From UBA7985 sp002711265 (GTDB lineage Bacteria; Pseudomonadota; Alphaproteobacteria; UBA7985): a stretch of 64,000 nucleotides of DNA. Made by a program: the position numbers and the translations under genes. The notes beneath the pieces are model-generated. The model was not told where the DNA came from. It made no database searches and saw only the letters and a program-made list of their open reading frames with translations. The DNA is taken from contig CBFIBS010000004.1 of the NCBI GenBank assembly GCA_965660945.1, forward strand, positions 86,268-150,267, written 5' to 3'. Position 1 is the stretch's first letter, and every line of letters begins with the position of its first letter. Below are positions 19,520 to 28,096 of the stretch, piece after piece.

Positions 19520-20002
19520 TTAGGCCACGCGGCTCAAGGCCTTGTCTGATATGCCGTAAGCGTCTGACTGCGACGCCCAGAACCGATCCAGCCGCAGCAG
19601 GACGTCGTTGGCCTGCCCCAGCGTGTCGACGCTGATGCTCAGGCTTTCCAGCGCCTCGGCGTGGCGGGCAAACATATCGTCCAGCAGCTTCCGGATCTTG
19701 CCGCCCTTGTCGGTCAGCTTCACACGGTACGACCGGCGGTCATGGGCGCTGCGCCGGTGAGAAACGTAGCCAAAGTCCACCAGCTTCTTCAGGTTATAGG
19801 ATACGTTTGAACCATGGTAGCAGCCGCGCAGGGTCAGCTCGCCCACGGTCAGCTCTTCCTCGCCGATGTTGAACAAGATCAGCGACTGAATGTTGTTGAT
19901 GTCGCGCACGCCCGAACGGTCGAGCTCAGTTTTGATGACTTCGAGGCAGCGGCGGTGCAGCCGTTCGATGGCGGCAATGGTATCCAGGTAGTCTTGATTC
20001 AT
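19520..20002 (-). CDS. MarR/LdtR-like winged-helix regulator
   Basis: A 160-residue winged-helix DNA-binding protein. The central part, VGELTLRGCYHGSNVSYNLKKLVDFGYVSHR, looks like the recognition helix and wing of MarR-type regulators and resembles the LdtR group of Alphaproteobacteria. The following SAHDRRSYRVKLTDKG is the usual MarR wing/dimer helix segment. It is divergent from hemB with a 445-bp region between them. Target genes and ligand cannot be read from sequence. Confidence 0.8.
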   Translation of the reverse strand: MNQDYLDTIAAIERLHRRCLEVIKTELDRSGVRDINNIQSLILFNIGEEELTVGELTLRGCYHGSNVSYNLKKLVDFGYVSHRRSAHDRRSYRVKLTDKGGKIRKLLDDMFARHAEALESLSISVDTLGQANDVLLRLDRFWASQSDAYGISDKALSRVA

Positions 20003-20447
20003 GGTCGTCCCCTTTGATCGTACGACGGCAAAACTGAACGCAATGCTCAGCCCGGCCCCCTGATGGCCGTGGCCTGCGGGTCGGGAATCAAAGTTGCAAA
20101 TGCATTGCTGAAAGAGCGAAACGACTTTGATTTCCTAGGGCAAGCATTGACTGAAAATCGTCTCTAATCAAGTTCAAAATAATGGTGTTTATACTTTTTT
20201 GGCCCTTGCTACCCATATTGTGTCGAAAAAATAATTAATTTCGCATAAGAATGCAGGCCGTTTTTGCAGGCTCGGCTTGGGCGGAAGCGCAGGTCTTTCC
20301 AAGCTTTCCTAGGCATCGTGCCATTTTAGCTCGTGAGGCGGATCGGGTGCCCAGAGCGGGGCAGGAGCCCCGATTTCGGTCTTCCCGGCAGCGTTCGCCA
20401 GGCCTAAATAGGACGATATTCCCGCCCGTTAACCTAGGAAGAACAGC
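20003..20447. promoter_or_regulatory. 445-bp divergent intergenic region, AT-rich core
   Basis: This gap separates the divergent MarR-type gene and hemB. Its middle (about 20145-20250) is conspicuously AT-rich for this genome, with runs such as CAAAATAATGG and AAAAAATAATTAATTTCGC, as expected for promoters on one or both strands. A TTGACT hexamer occurs at 20147-20152 but no convincing -10 box follows at the right spacing. No coding potential was seen: the frames reading through it are extensions or shadows of hemB. Confidence 0.4.
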
Positions 20448-21437
20448 ATGGCCAGTTTCCCTCGAACCCGAATGCGTCGGAACCGTGCTTCCACGTTCAT
20501 CCGGTCGCTGGTGGCGGAAAACAGGGTGACAGCCGCCGACCTGATCCTGCCGCTGTTTCTGACCGATGGGGTGCAATCTACGCCTGTGGCCTCCATGCCC
20601 GGGGTCTCGCGCAACACCATCGACGATGCCTTGCGGGTCGCCGAGCAGGCATCGGCATTGGGCATTCCTGCGCTGGCGCTGTTCCCTGAGGTCGACTCGT
20701 CCCTGAAAACGCCGGACTGCGCCGAGAGCTGGCGCGAGGATAACCTGATCAACCGCGCTGTCGGGCGGCTGAAGCAGGCCTTTCCCGATCTGGGGCTGAT
20801 CACCGACGTGGCGCTCGATCCCTATAACCCGCAGGGCCACGACGGCTATTTGGTGGCCGACCGGATCGTGAACGACGAAACCATCGAGGCCTTGGTGAAA
20901 CAGGCGCTGTCGCTGGCGCACGCCGGCACCGATATCGTCGCGCCGTCGGATATGATGGACGGGCGGATCGGCGTCATTCGCGACGCCCTGGATGCGGAGG
21001 GTTTCACCGACGTCGGCCTGATGTCCTACGCGGTAAAGTACGCCAGCGCCTACTACGGTCCGTTCCGCGATGCGATCGGCAGCGGCGGCGCGCTCAAGGG
21101 TGATAAGAAGACCTATCAGATGGACACGGCCAACGCGCTCGAAGGGCTGCGCGAGGTCGAGCTAGATATCGAGGAGGGGGCCGACACGGTCATGGTCAAG
21201 CCGGGGCTGCCCTATCTGGATATGGTGTGCCGGGTGAAAGAGACCTTCGGCGTGCCGACCTTCGCCTATCAGGTCAGCGGCGAGTATGCGGCGATCATGG
21301 CGGCCGCGGAAAACGGCTGGCTCGATCACGACCGGGTGTGGCTGGAGACCCTACTGTCGTTCAAGCGCGCCGGGGCCGACGGGGTGCTGACCTACGGAGC
21401 GCTCAAGGTCGCGGGACTGCTGGCTGAGGGGGCCTGA
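20448..21437 (+). CDS. hemB: Delta-aminolevulinic acid dehydratase (porphobilinogen synthase)
   Basis: A 329-residue TIM-barrel enzyme joining two 5-aminolevulinate molecules into porphobilinogen for haem and other tetrapyrroles. The two active-site lysines lie in SYAVKYASAYYGPFRDA and VMVKPGLPYLDM. The catalytic-zinc cysteine triad is absent: the region reads DVALDPYNPQGHDG, so this is the cysteine-poor, magnesium-type enzyme usual in Alphaproteobacteria. APSDMMDGRIG and the allosteric RMRRNRAS N terminus are also typical. Confidence 0.96.
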   Translation: MASFPRTRMRRNRASTFIRSLVAENRVTAADLILPLFLTDGVQSTPVASMPGVSRNTIDDALRVAEQASALGIPALALFPEVDSSLKTPDCAESWREDNLINRAVGRLKQAFPDLGLITDVALDPYNPQGHDGYLVADRIVNDETIEALVKQALSLAHAGTDIVAPSDMMDGRIGVIRDALDAEGFTDVGLMSYAVKYASAYYGPFRDAIGSGGALKGDKKTYQMDTANALEGLREVELDIEEGADTVMVKPGLPYLDMVCRVKETFGVPTFAYQVSGEYAAIMAAAENGWLDHDRVWLETLLSFKRAGADGVLTYGALKVAGLLAEGA

Positions 21438-21593
21438 CCTTACGCGACCCGGAACCAGCCATGCGAGCCTGCAGGACTGGTTTGTACGATAAAAGGGTTG
21501 GCGGAGGGCCGCCCGGTCGTCTATAGCCCCACTTCATGTTCGGACAGGGCAATCGCTCGCGTCCTCTTCTGCCTCATTTTCGGATGTACGACC

Positions 21594-21773
21594 ATGGCTG
21601 TTCCAAAGTCAAAAATTAGCCGCTCCCGCCGGGGCATGCGACGCTCGCACGACGCCATTTCCTACGGCAACCACTCTGAGTGCGCGAACTGCGGTGAGCT
21701 CAAGCGTCCGCACCACGTTTGCCTGTCCTGCGGGCACTACGATGCGAAAGAAGTTGTCGCCGTCGACGCCTGA
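21594..21773 (+). CDS. rpmF: 50S ribosomal protein L32
   Basis: A 59-residue basic ribosomal protein. It starts MAVPKSKISRSRRGMRRSHD and has the paired zinc-ribbon cysteines CANC and CLSCG separated by ELKRPHHV. The ATG at 21594 gives the standard L32 N terminus; the upstream extension is not L32-like. A strong terminator follows 28 bp after the stop codon, before plsX. Confidence 0.97.
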   Translation: MAVPKSKISRSRRGMRRSHDAISYGNHSECANCGELKRPHHVCLSCGHYDAKEVVAVDA

Positions 21774-21801
21774 CGTCGCGCGATCTCACAGGTACTGAAT
21801 C

Positions 21802-21834
21802 AGGGGTTTTCACTGGGGTGAAAGCCCCTTTTTT
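21802..21834 (+). terminator. Rho-independent terminator after rpmF
   Basis: A stem of about 12 bp, AGGGGTTTTCAC / GTGAAAGCCCCT with one mismatch and a TGGG loop, is followed by six T residues. It should end the rpmF transcript and implies a separate or read-through promoter for plsX 100 bp downstream. Confidence 0.85.
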
Positions 21835-21934
21835 ACGTCCACAGGCTGGGGACATCTTCGGCCCAACAGTGCTTGCCATGGGTCGGTTGACAGTGCTTAT
21901 CTCACCCGAACAGCGAACGAGAGCGACAATAAGC

Positions 21935-22972
21935 ATGAGTCTGACCTTGGCGGTTGATGCCATGGGGGGTGACGACGCCCCGGGTATCGTGATCGGCGGC
22001 CTCGCTCTGGCGGCTGAGAAACACCCGCAACTTCACTTTCTGATCTACGGGGATGAAGCTCGGGTTGGCCCGCTGCTCAGCCAGTTTGCTGCGCTCGAAG
22101 ACCGCTACACCTTCACGCACTGCAGTGTTGCCATCTCCGGCGAGGACAAGCCGGCCAACGCCCTTCGCGGGGGTAAGCGCGACAGCTCCATGCGGCGCGC
22201 GATCGAGGCGGTGAAGGAAGGCGAGGCACAGGCGGTGATCTCGGCGGGTAACACCGGCGCGCTGATGGCGCTGGCCAAGGTGCTGCTGCGGATGGTCCCG
22301 GGTGTTGACCGGCCGGCCATTGCCTCACCGCTTCCGACATCCAAGGGAATGTCGGTGGTGCTGGATCTGGGCGCCAACGTCCAGTGCGACGAGCGCAACC
22401 TGCTCCAATTCGCGATCATGGGTGCGCTCTACGCCCGCTTTCTGTTCGGCAAGTCCAAGCCTTCGATCGGCCTGCTCAACATCGGTTCGGAGGAGCAAAA
22501 GGGCCACGAAGTGCTGCAACTGGCCGCCGACCTGATCCGGGAAAAGGACCAGCTGCCCGGCGAATTCCGGGGCTTCATTGAAGCCGATGATATCTCAGCA
22601 GGCACCACCGATGTCGTCGTCACCGATGGCTTCACTGGCAACGTCGCGCTCAAGACCACCGAAGGGGTAGGGCGGTTGATTTCCGGTATGGTGCGTGAGG
22701 CCTTTCAGTCGGGTGTGTTTTCTCGGCTGGGTTATCTGCTGGCGCTGCCCGCGATGAACCGCCTGCGCCAGCGTCTGGACCCGCGAGCCTACAACGGCGG
22801 CATGTTTCTGGGGCTGGGCGGTATTTGCGTGAAGTCCCACGGTGGCACCGACGCCATCGGTTTCGCCAACGCTGTCGGGGTTTCGGTCGAACTCATGGCC
22901 GGTGATTTCCAGGCCCAGATTGCTGAGGCCATCGCCGACAACGACGATCTGTTCGAATTTGAGTCCGAATAA
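21935..22972 (+). CDS. plsX: Phosphate acyltransferase PlsX
   Basis: A 345-residue enzyme that converts acyl-ACP to acyl phosphate for phospholipid synthesis. It begins LTLAVDAMGGDDAPG, and has AVISAGNTGALMALAK, LDLGANVQCDERNL, TDGFTGNVALKT and the GGICVKSHGGT segment near the C terminus. The ATG at 21935 is chosen because everything upstream overlaps the rpmF terminator and is not PlsX-like. In many relatives fabH follows directly; here a LysE-type exporter does. Confidence 0.95.
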   Translation: MSLTLAVDAMGGDDAPGIVIGGLALAAEKHPQLHFLIYGDEARVGPLLSQFAALEDRYTFTHCSVAISGEDKPANALRGGKRDSSMRRAIEAVKEGEAQAVISAGNTGALMALAKVLLRMVPGVDRPAIASPLPTSKGMSVVLDLGANVQCDERNLLQFAIMGALYARFLFGKSKPSIGLLNIGSEEQKGHEVLQLAADLIREKDQLPGEFRGFIEADDISAGTTDVVVTDGFTGNVALKTTEGVGRLISGMVREAFQSGVFSRLGYLLALPAMNRLRQRLDPRAYNGGMFLGLGGICVKSHGGTDAIGFANAVGVSVELMAGDFQAQIAEAIADNDDLFEFESE

Positions 22973-23000
22973 GCGGCTGAACTGACGGGGAGGGTGCCCT

Positions 23001-23696
23001 ATGGTCGATGCCGGGCTGCTGCTGGCCTTTACCCTTGCCGCTGTCTTTGTGCTGATGATGCCCGGGCCGACGGTGCTGACCGTGGTCAGCTATGGCCTGC
23101 GACTGGGCCCCCGAGCCGCCGGTGCGAGCACGGCCGGGGTGGTGCTGGGTGACGGGCTGGCCGTGACGCTTTGCCTCACCGGGGCCGGGGCGGTGCTGGC
23201 GGTCAGCCCGCTGGCCTTCGAAATCATCAAGTGGTGCGGGGTGGCTTACCTGCTGTGGCTGGCCTTCGGGATCTGGCGGACGAGCAACGCGCCCGACGCG
23301 GCATTGAACCTCGACCTGCGCACCGCGCCCGGCTTGCATCCCGGAGCCGACGCGACCCACGCCGCGGCCGACAGAGCAGCGCAGACGGATCTGGCGAAGG
23401 TCTTTCGCCAGACCTTTATGGTGACTACCCTTAATCCGAAGGGGATCGCCTTCTTCCTCGCCTTTATTCCGCAGTTTGTCGCTGCTGACCGGCCCTATTG
23501 GGGACAGGTCACGGTCTATGGACTGCTGTTCGTGGGGCTCGGCGGGTTGAATGCGCTGGCCTATGCATACTTGAGCGGGCGGCTTGCCTTTGTCTTTGAC
23601 CGGCCGGGCCCGGTCCGGATACTGCGCCGGGTCAGTGCTGGATTTCTCCTGTTCGCCGCTCTCATAACGGCAGCCGGACACGTGCCAACGCTCTGA
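23001..23696 (+). CDS. LysE/RhtB-family amino acid exporter
   Basis: A 231-residue membrane protein with about six predicted helices. The N-terminal MPGPTVLTVVSYGLRLGPRAG-like region and the central KWCGVAYLLWLAFGIWR segment are diagnostic of the LysE/RhtB family, which exports amino acids or homoserine lactones. A hydrophilic insert (about residues 97-130) separates helices 3 and 4. NPKGIAFFLAFIPQFV is the usual helix-4 motif. The substrate is unknown. It lies 28 bp after plsX, where fabH is commonly found. Confidence 0.88.
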   Translation: MVDAGLLLAFTLAAVFVLMMPGPTVLTVVSYGLRLGPRAAGASTAGVVLGDGLAVTLCLTGAGAVLAVSPLAFEIIKWCGVAYLLWLAFGIWRTSNAPDAALNLDLRTAPGLHPGADATHAAADRAAQTDLAKVFRQTFMVTTLNPKGIAFFLAFIPQFVAADRPYWGQVTVYGLLFVGLGGLNALAYAYLSGRLAFVFDRPGPVRILRRVSAGFLLFAALITAAGHVPTL

Positions 23697-23816
23697 TCTC
23701 ACGCCATTTTGCGCCCAGACCTACATTTTCTGCCCTTGCAGAGCTGAGTCGCGTTGACCCCAAGTATTCACTTGTCTATCAACCCCGTGATAGCGACCAA
23801 GCTGAGAGGGAAGAGC

Positions 23817-24158
23817 GTGAACAAGACCATCACACGTGCTGACTTGACCGAAGCACTCTATGAAAAGGTCGGGCTCTCCCGCAATGAATCGGCTGATCTG
23901 GTCGAAAGTATCCTCAACCACGTTTCCGACGCGCTCGTCGACGGCGAGCAGGTGAAGATTGCCTCTTTCGGCACCTTTCTAGTGCGCGATAAGGCAAAAC
24001 GCATTGGTCGCAACCCGAAGACCGGCGAAGAGCATGAGATACCGCCACGCCGCGTTCTGGTGTTCCGGGCCAGCCAGGTGCTCAAGCAGGCGCTGGTCGA
24101 AGACTGGAAAGGCGGCCCGCTTGACGCCTACATTGAAGCGGGCGCCAACGACGAGTAA
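23817..24158 (+). CDS. ihfA: Integration host factor subunit alpha
   Basis: A 113-residue HU/IHF-fold DNA-bending protein. TITRADLTEALYEKVGLSRNES opens the protein in the standard way, and the beta-arm holds GRNPKTGEEHEIPPRRV. The GTG at 23817 is chosen because it is preceded by a GAGAGGGA ribosome-binding site and gives the usual NKTITRAD start; the upstream ATG would add 21 unrelated residues. The MerR-type gene follows after 35 bp, a highly conserved alphaproteobacterial pair. Confidence 0.95.
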   Translation: MNKTITRADLTEALYEKVGLSRNESADLVESILNHVSDALVDGEQVKIASFGTFLVRDKAKRIGRNPKTGEEHEIPPRRVLVFRASQVLKQALVEDWKGGPLDAYIEAGANDE

Positions 24159-24193
24159 GGTAGCCCCTCAGGCAAGTCACAGCAGGGGCAACC

Positions 24194-24778
24194 ATGGCCA
24201 AGGCAAACGACGCGTTCCGCAACATCCGCGAAGCTTCCGAAGAGTTGGATGTCCCCCAGCACGTGCTGCGGTTCTGGGAAACCAAGTTCCCTGAAATCCA
24301 GCCGCTGAAGCGCGGCGGTCGCCGCCGCTACTACCGCCCCGAAGACCTCGCGCTGCTGACCACCATCCGCGACCTGCTGTACGTGCAGGGCTACACCATC
24401 CGCGGTGTTCAGCGTCTGCTGCGCGAAGGCGGGATCGAGACCCCCCCAGCCCCCAGCGAAGATATGACCCTGCCCCCGGACATCGAAGCCGAAGACCAGC
24501 GCGCGGCAGCCCTCGAGGCGGCTGAAGACGATGACGGTGGCGATCTGTCCGAAGAGGCCATCCAGACCCGCGAGCTGTTCCAGGCCATCACGCCGGTCAC
24601 CCCGAGCGCGGCAGAAACGCCGCTTTCGGGTATGCTCGGCGTCCCTGCCGGCACTGATGACCCGGTCGATCGCCAGCGTGAGGAGCGGGAGCGGGTGATG
24701 AGCCAGCTTGCTGTGATCCACTCCAATCTGGCCGGCGCCATGGCCCGGTTTGACGAGGCGACAGCGCTGGATGGCTGA
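24194..24778 (+). CDS. MerR-family regulator (ihfA-linked)
   Basis: A 194-residue protein whose N-terminal 75 residues form a MerR-type helix-turn-helix: REASEELDVPQHVLRFWETKF then GGRRRYYRPEDLALL. The remainder is acidic and Pro/Ala-rich, ending in a short helix with REERERVMSQLAVIHSNL. This group usually lies downstream of ihfA in Alphaproteobacteria; its target is not known to me. No effector-binding cysteines are visible. Confidence 0.85.
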   Translation: MAKANDAFRNIREASEELDVPQHVLRFWETKFPEIQPLKRGGRRRYYRPEDLALLTTIRDLLYVQGYTIRGVQRLLREGGIETPPAPSEDMTLPPDIEAEDQRAAALEAAEDDDGGDLSEEAIQTRELFQAITPVTPSAAETPLSGMLGVPAGTDDPVDRQREERERVMSQLAVIHSNLAGAMARFDEATALDG

Positions 24779-24983
24779 GGCCCGCGACTTCGGCGCATAA
24801 AAAAGCTGGTTGCAGGCGCTGGTTAAAGCGCCCATATCGAACAGGCAACAGAACACCAAAACGACGCAGCCGCGCCGGGGCGCTGGGCTGGCCGGGTCAG
24901 GTCGATCAGACGCCCTGTACCCCATTCCTCCCGCGCCGACAGAAACGCAGGCCGCGCCCGCAACAGTAAACGGAAGTAAGACA

Positions 24984-25637
24984 GTGACCTTTCCAAGCGA
25001 TCCATTCGGGACTGCAGGCGCAGCCCAGTCGACGACCATGACCACGCCGATCCCCTACGTGATCGAACAGACCAACCGCGGGGAAAAGGTCTACGACATT
25101 TACTCACGCATGCTGATGGAGCGGATCATCTTCGTCTCCGGCGTGGTCAACGACATGATGTCGGCCTCGGTCTGCGCACAGCTGCTGTTTCTGGAAAGCC
25201 AGAACCCGGATAAGGATATCAGCATCTACATCAACTCGCCGGGCGGGTCGGTGTCGGCGGGACTGGCCATGTACGACACCATGATGTTCATCAAGCCGTC
25301 GATTTCGACCATCTGTGTCGGGCTCGCCGCGTCCATGGGGTCTTTCCTGCTGATGGCCGGTGACGAGGGCAAGCGGTTCTCCCTGCCCAACTCCAAGATC
25401 ATGATCCACCAGCCGTCTTCGGGCTATCAGGGCACGGCAGCGGATATCGAAATTCACGCCAAGGAAATCCTGAAAACCCGCGAGCAGCTGAACAAGCTCT
25501 ACGCCCACCATACGGGCAAGAAGGTTTCCGAGATCGACAAGGCCATGGATCGCGACAACTACATGGACCCCGATGAAGCGCTGGCCTTCGGTCTGATCGA
25601 CGAAATCGTCTCCAAACGAGCGGCCGCAGACGAGTAA
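24984..25637 (+). CDS. clpP: ATP-dependent Clp protease proteolytic subunit
   Basis: A serine protease subunit that forms the ClpXP/ClpAP chamber. The catalytic triad is Ser in GLAASMGSFLL, His in KIMIHQPSSGY and Asp in YMDPDEALAFGLID. The GTG at 24984, preceded by GGAAG, gives 217 residues; the ATG at 25038 giving 199 residues is an alternative, as the conserved part starts at VIEQTNRGEK. The open frame extends further upstream but is not ClpP-like. clpX follows after about 100 bp. Confidence 0.93.
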   Translation: MTFPSDPFGTAGAAQSTTMTTPIPYVIEQTNRGEKVYDIYSRMLMERIIFVSGVVNDMMSASVCAQLLFLESQNPDKDISIYINSPGGSVSAGLAMYDTMMFIKPSISTICVGLAASMGSFLLMAGDEGKRFSLPNSKIMIHQPSSGYQGTAADIEIHAKEILKTREQLNKLYAHHTGKKVSEIDKAMDRDNYMDPDEALAFGLIDEIVSKRAAADE

Positions 25638-25639
25638 TT

Positions 25640-25659
25640 TGCCCATTTTGGGGCATTTT
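25640..25659 (+). terminator. Possible weak terminator between clpP and clpX
   Basis: TGCCC-ATTTTG-GGGCA followed by TTTT forms a 5-bp hairpin with a short T run just after the clpP stop. It may attenuate read-through into clpX, but the stem is short. Confidence 0.3.
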
Positions 25660-25739
25660 GTGCCTGCGTCGGTAGGTAGCTTGCCATAAGGCCAGCAAGC
25701 TTCTAACCTACTCATCTATAGAGAATATTGGAATTTTAG

Positions 25740-27008
25740 ATGTCGGCATCGATGAGCGATAGCAAAAACACGCTCTACTGTTCTTTCTGTGGCAAGAGCC
25801 AGCACGAAGTCCGCAAGCTGATTGCCGGTCCGACGGTGTTCATCTGCGACGAGTGTGTCGAGCTGTGCATGGACATCATCCGGGAAGAGAGCAAGGGCGG
25901 GCTGGCCAAGGCCTCCGACGGTGTGCCGACCCCTTCGGATATCTACGCCATCCTCGATGACTTCGTGATCGGGCAGGCGCAGGCCAAGCGCGTGCTCTCG
26001 GTGGCGGTTCACAACCACTACAAGCGCCTGCAGCATGCGCAGAAGTCTGCCGACGTGGAACTGGCCAAGTCAAATATTCTGCTGATCGGGCCGACGGGGT
26101 GTGGCAAGACGCTGCTGGCGCAGACGCTGGCGCGGATCCTCGACGTGCCCTTCACCATGGCCGACGCGACCACGCTGACCGAAGCCGGCTACGTGGGCGA
26201 GGACGTGGAAAACATCGTTCTCAAGCTGCTGCAGGCCGCCGACTACAACGTTGAGAAGGCACAACGCGGCATCGTCTACATCGACGAAATCGACAAGATC
26301 ACCCGCAAGGCCGAAAACCCGTCCATCACCCGCGACGTATCGGGCGAGGGCGTGCAGCAGGCGCTGCTGAAGCTGATGGAAGGCACGGTTGCTTCTGTGC
26401 CGCCCCAGGGGGGCCGTAAGCACCCGCAGCAGGAGTTCCTGCAGGTCGACACCACCAACATTCTTTTCATCGCCGGCGGTGCCTTTGCCGGGCTGGAAAA
26501 GATCATCTCGCAGCGCAGCCAGGGCAGCTCGCTGGGCTTTGGCGCGACCGTGCAGAGCCCCGATGAGCGGCGGACGGGCGAAATCCTGCGCGATGTCGAG
26601 CCCGAAGACCTGCAGCGCTATGGGCTGATCCCTGAATTCATCGGCCGGATGCCGGTCGTGGCGACGCTCGAAGACCTCGACGAAGCCGCGCTGATGCAGA
26701 TCCTGACCGAGCCGAAGAATGCCCTGGTCAAGCAGTACCAGCGCCTGTTCGAGATGGAGGAGGTGCGGCTGAGCTTCACCGACGACGCGCTCGAAGCCGT
26801 TGCCGCCAAGGCGATCAAGCGCAAGACCGGTGCTCGCGGCCTGCGGTCGATCATGGAGAACATCCTGCTCGACCCCATGTACGACCTGCCGGGCATGACT
26901 GGTGTCGAAGAAGTCGTGGTGAACAAGGACGCGGTCGAGAAGAATGCGTTGCCGTTGTTCGTCTACTCCGAAGAGGCCTCGAGCGACGCGGAAACCGCCT
27001 CGGCCTGA
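25740..27008 (+). CDS. clpX: ATP-dependent Clp protease ATP-binding subunit ClpX
   Basis: A 422-residue AAA+ unfoldase that feeds ClpP. The N-terminal zinc-binding domain has CSFCGKS and CDECVELC (about residues 15-40). The AAA module shows Walker A GPTGCGKT, Walker B IVYIDEIDKI, pore loop TEAGYVGEDVE and the ClpP-contact tripeptide region near LGFGATV. The C-terminal small domain carries KTGARGLRSIMENIL. A strong terminator follows; lon and hupB, often next in relatives, are not here. Confidence 0.97.
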   Translation: MSASMSDSKNTLYCSFCGKSQHEVRKLIAGPTVFICDECVELCMDIIREESKGGLAKASDGVPTPSDIYAILDDFVIGQAQAKRVLSVAVHNHYKRLQHAQKSADVELAKSNILLIGPTGCGKTLLAQTLARILDVPFTMADATTLTEAGYVGEDVENIVLKLLQAADYNVEKAQRGIVYIDEIDKITRKAENPSITRDVSGEGVQQALLKLMEGTVASVPPQGGRKHPQQEFLQVDTTNILFIAGGAFAGLEKIISQRSQGSSLGFGATVQSPDERRTGEILRDVEPEDLQRYGLIPEFIGRMPVVATLEDLDEAALMQILTEPKNALVKQYQRLFEMEEVRLSFTDDALEAVAAKAIKRKTGARGLRSIMENILLDPMYDLPGMTGVEEVVVNKDAVEKNALPLFVYSEEASSDAETASA

Positions 27009-27057
27009 GTGATCTGATCCATAACTGATCGAGATGCGGTGCTCCGGCGCCGATATC

Positions 27058-27087
27058 GGGGGCCGTGGAAGCGGCCCCCTTTTTTTT
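27058..27087 (+). terminator. Rho-independent terminator after clpX
   Basis: A perfect 8-bp stem GGGGGCCG / CGGCCCCC with a 6-base loop is followed by eight T residues, about 50 bp after the clpX stop codon. A textbook strong intrinsic terminator. Confidence 0.93.
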
Positions 27088-27184
27088 CAGCCTATTCATG
27101 ATTAGAAATATATATAATTTGAAATGAAATCGGATAAAGTGGCTTTATCACGAATGAAGTCCAACGGTTTCAGGAACGAAAATC

Positions 27185-28096
27185 ATGTCAGACGCTGCTG
27201 TAACGCCGCAAAAGTTCGGGGCGACCCAACTTGTCCGCACCCTTCTCTCAACCACCCGGGAAAACTGGCTGTCGATGTTCTTCGGTGGTTTGGTCGTCCT
27301 GTTGCTTGGTCTTCTGGTTCTTCTTGTTTTTGGCTCATTGAGTTTTGGAAGCCTGTTTGCCGGTGGCCTTAACTTCGGCGATTTCCAGCGTTTGAGCGAA
27401 AACATGTCAGCGCTGCCCCTACTGCGTGAGGCTGGCTTTGCGTCATTGCCGCTGATTGCAATCTGGTTGGCTGCTTTGTTTGTCAGTGCAACGCTGCTGG
27501 CTATCCCGACCCAGGCGGGTCTCAACCTCGTCCGAACCGGCAGCGTCAGCATTGGTCAGGCCATGGGCAAGAGCTTCGGCCGTTGGTTCGCGTTGGGGCT
27601 CGCCTTCCTGCTGATGCAGCTGGGCATAGCGGTGCTCGAGATCATTCTGGTTTGGGTACCGAGCGAGCTCAACTTCATGCTTGGGGTCATCGGCAGCATA
27701 GTCAACACCATCGTCGTGATTGCCATTTCTCTGGCGCTGGCCCCTTTGCTGCTCGTGATTCTGGACGGGAGTGGTGCCATGGACGCCTTCGGCCGGTCTT
27801 TGCGTCTGACCCGAGGCCACCGTCTGTCCATCCTGCTGTTCGGGCTTCTGGCAGCGCTGGCCGTGTTTGTGGTGATGCTGGCGGCAGGCATCATCGGCGC
27901 TATAGCCTTCTTCCTGCTTGATCTGTTCCTGCCCCGCGCCGCCGCAGGGACCATCGTTGGTATTTTCGGGGCTCTATTCGCCCTGTGCTTCTATTCGGTG
28001 ATTTCGATCTACTTTGGGCTAGGCGCCAGCTTGGTTTACACCCGGCTGCTGACGCTGGATGGAAGCAGCGACGGGGGACAGCCAGAGGCGGACTAG
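27185..28096 (+). CDS. Polytopic membrane protein, function unknown
   Basis: A 303-residue integral membrane protein with about six hydrophobic helices (roughly residues 30-57, 85-107, 131-158, 164-196, 215-244 and 255-285). It resembles the glycerophosphodiester-phosphodiesterase-membrane-domain type of hypothetical proteins, with GRSLRLTRGHRLSILLFGL between helices. No catalytic motif was seen. An AT-rich promoter-like stretch follows the clpX terminator upstream. Its end overlaps the end of the convergent hydrolase gene by 4 bases. Confidence 0.65.
   Translation: MSDAAVTPQKFGATQLVRTLLSTTRENWLSMFFGGLVVLLLGLLVLLVFGSLSFGSLFAGGLNFGDFQRLSENMSALPLLREAGFASLPLIAIWLAALFVSATLLAIPTQAGLNLVRTGSVSIGQAMGKSFGRWFALGLAFLLMQLGIAVLEIILVWVPSELNFMLGVIGSIVNTIVVIAISLALAPLLLVILDGSGAMDAFGRSLRLTRGHRLSILLFGLLAALAVFVVMLAAGIIGAIAFFLLDLFLPRAAAGTIVGIFGALFALCFYSVISIYFGLGASLVYTRLLTLDGSSDGGQPEAD

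Noticed and set aside
24779..24983. tRNA gene between the MerR gene and clpP
   Set aside because: A tRNA might be expected near clpP, but no T-loop GTTCGAATC or matching acceptor stem is present.
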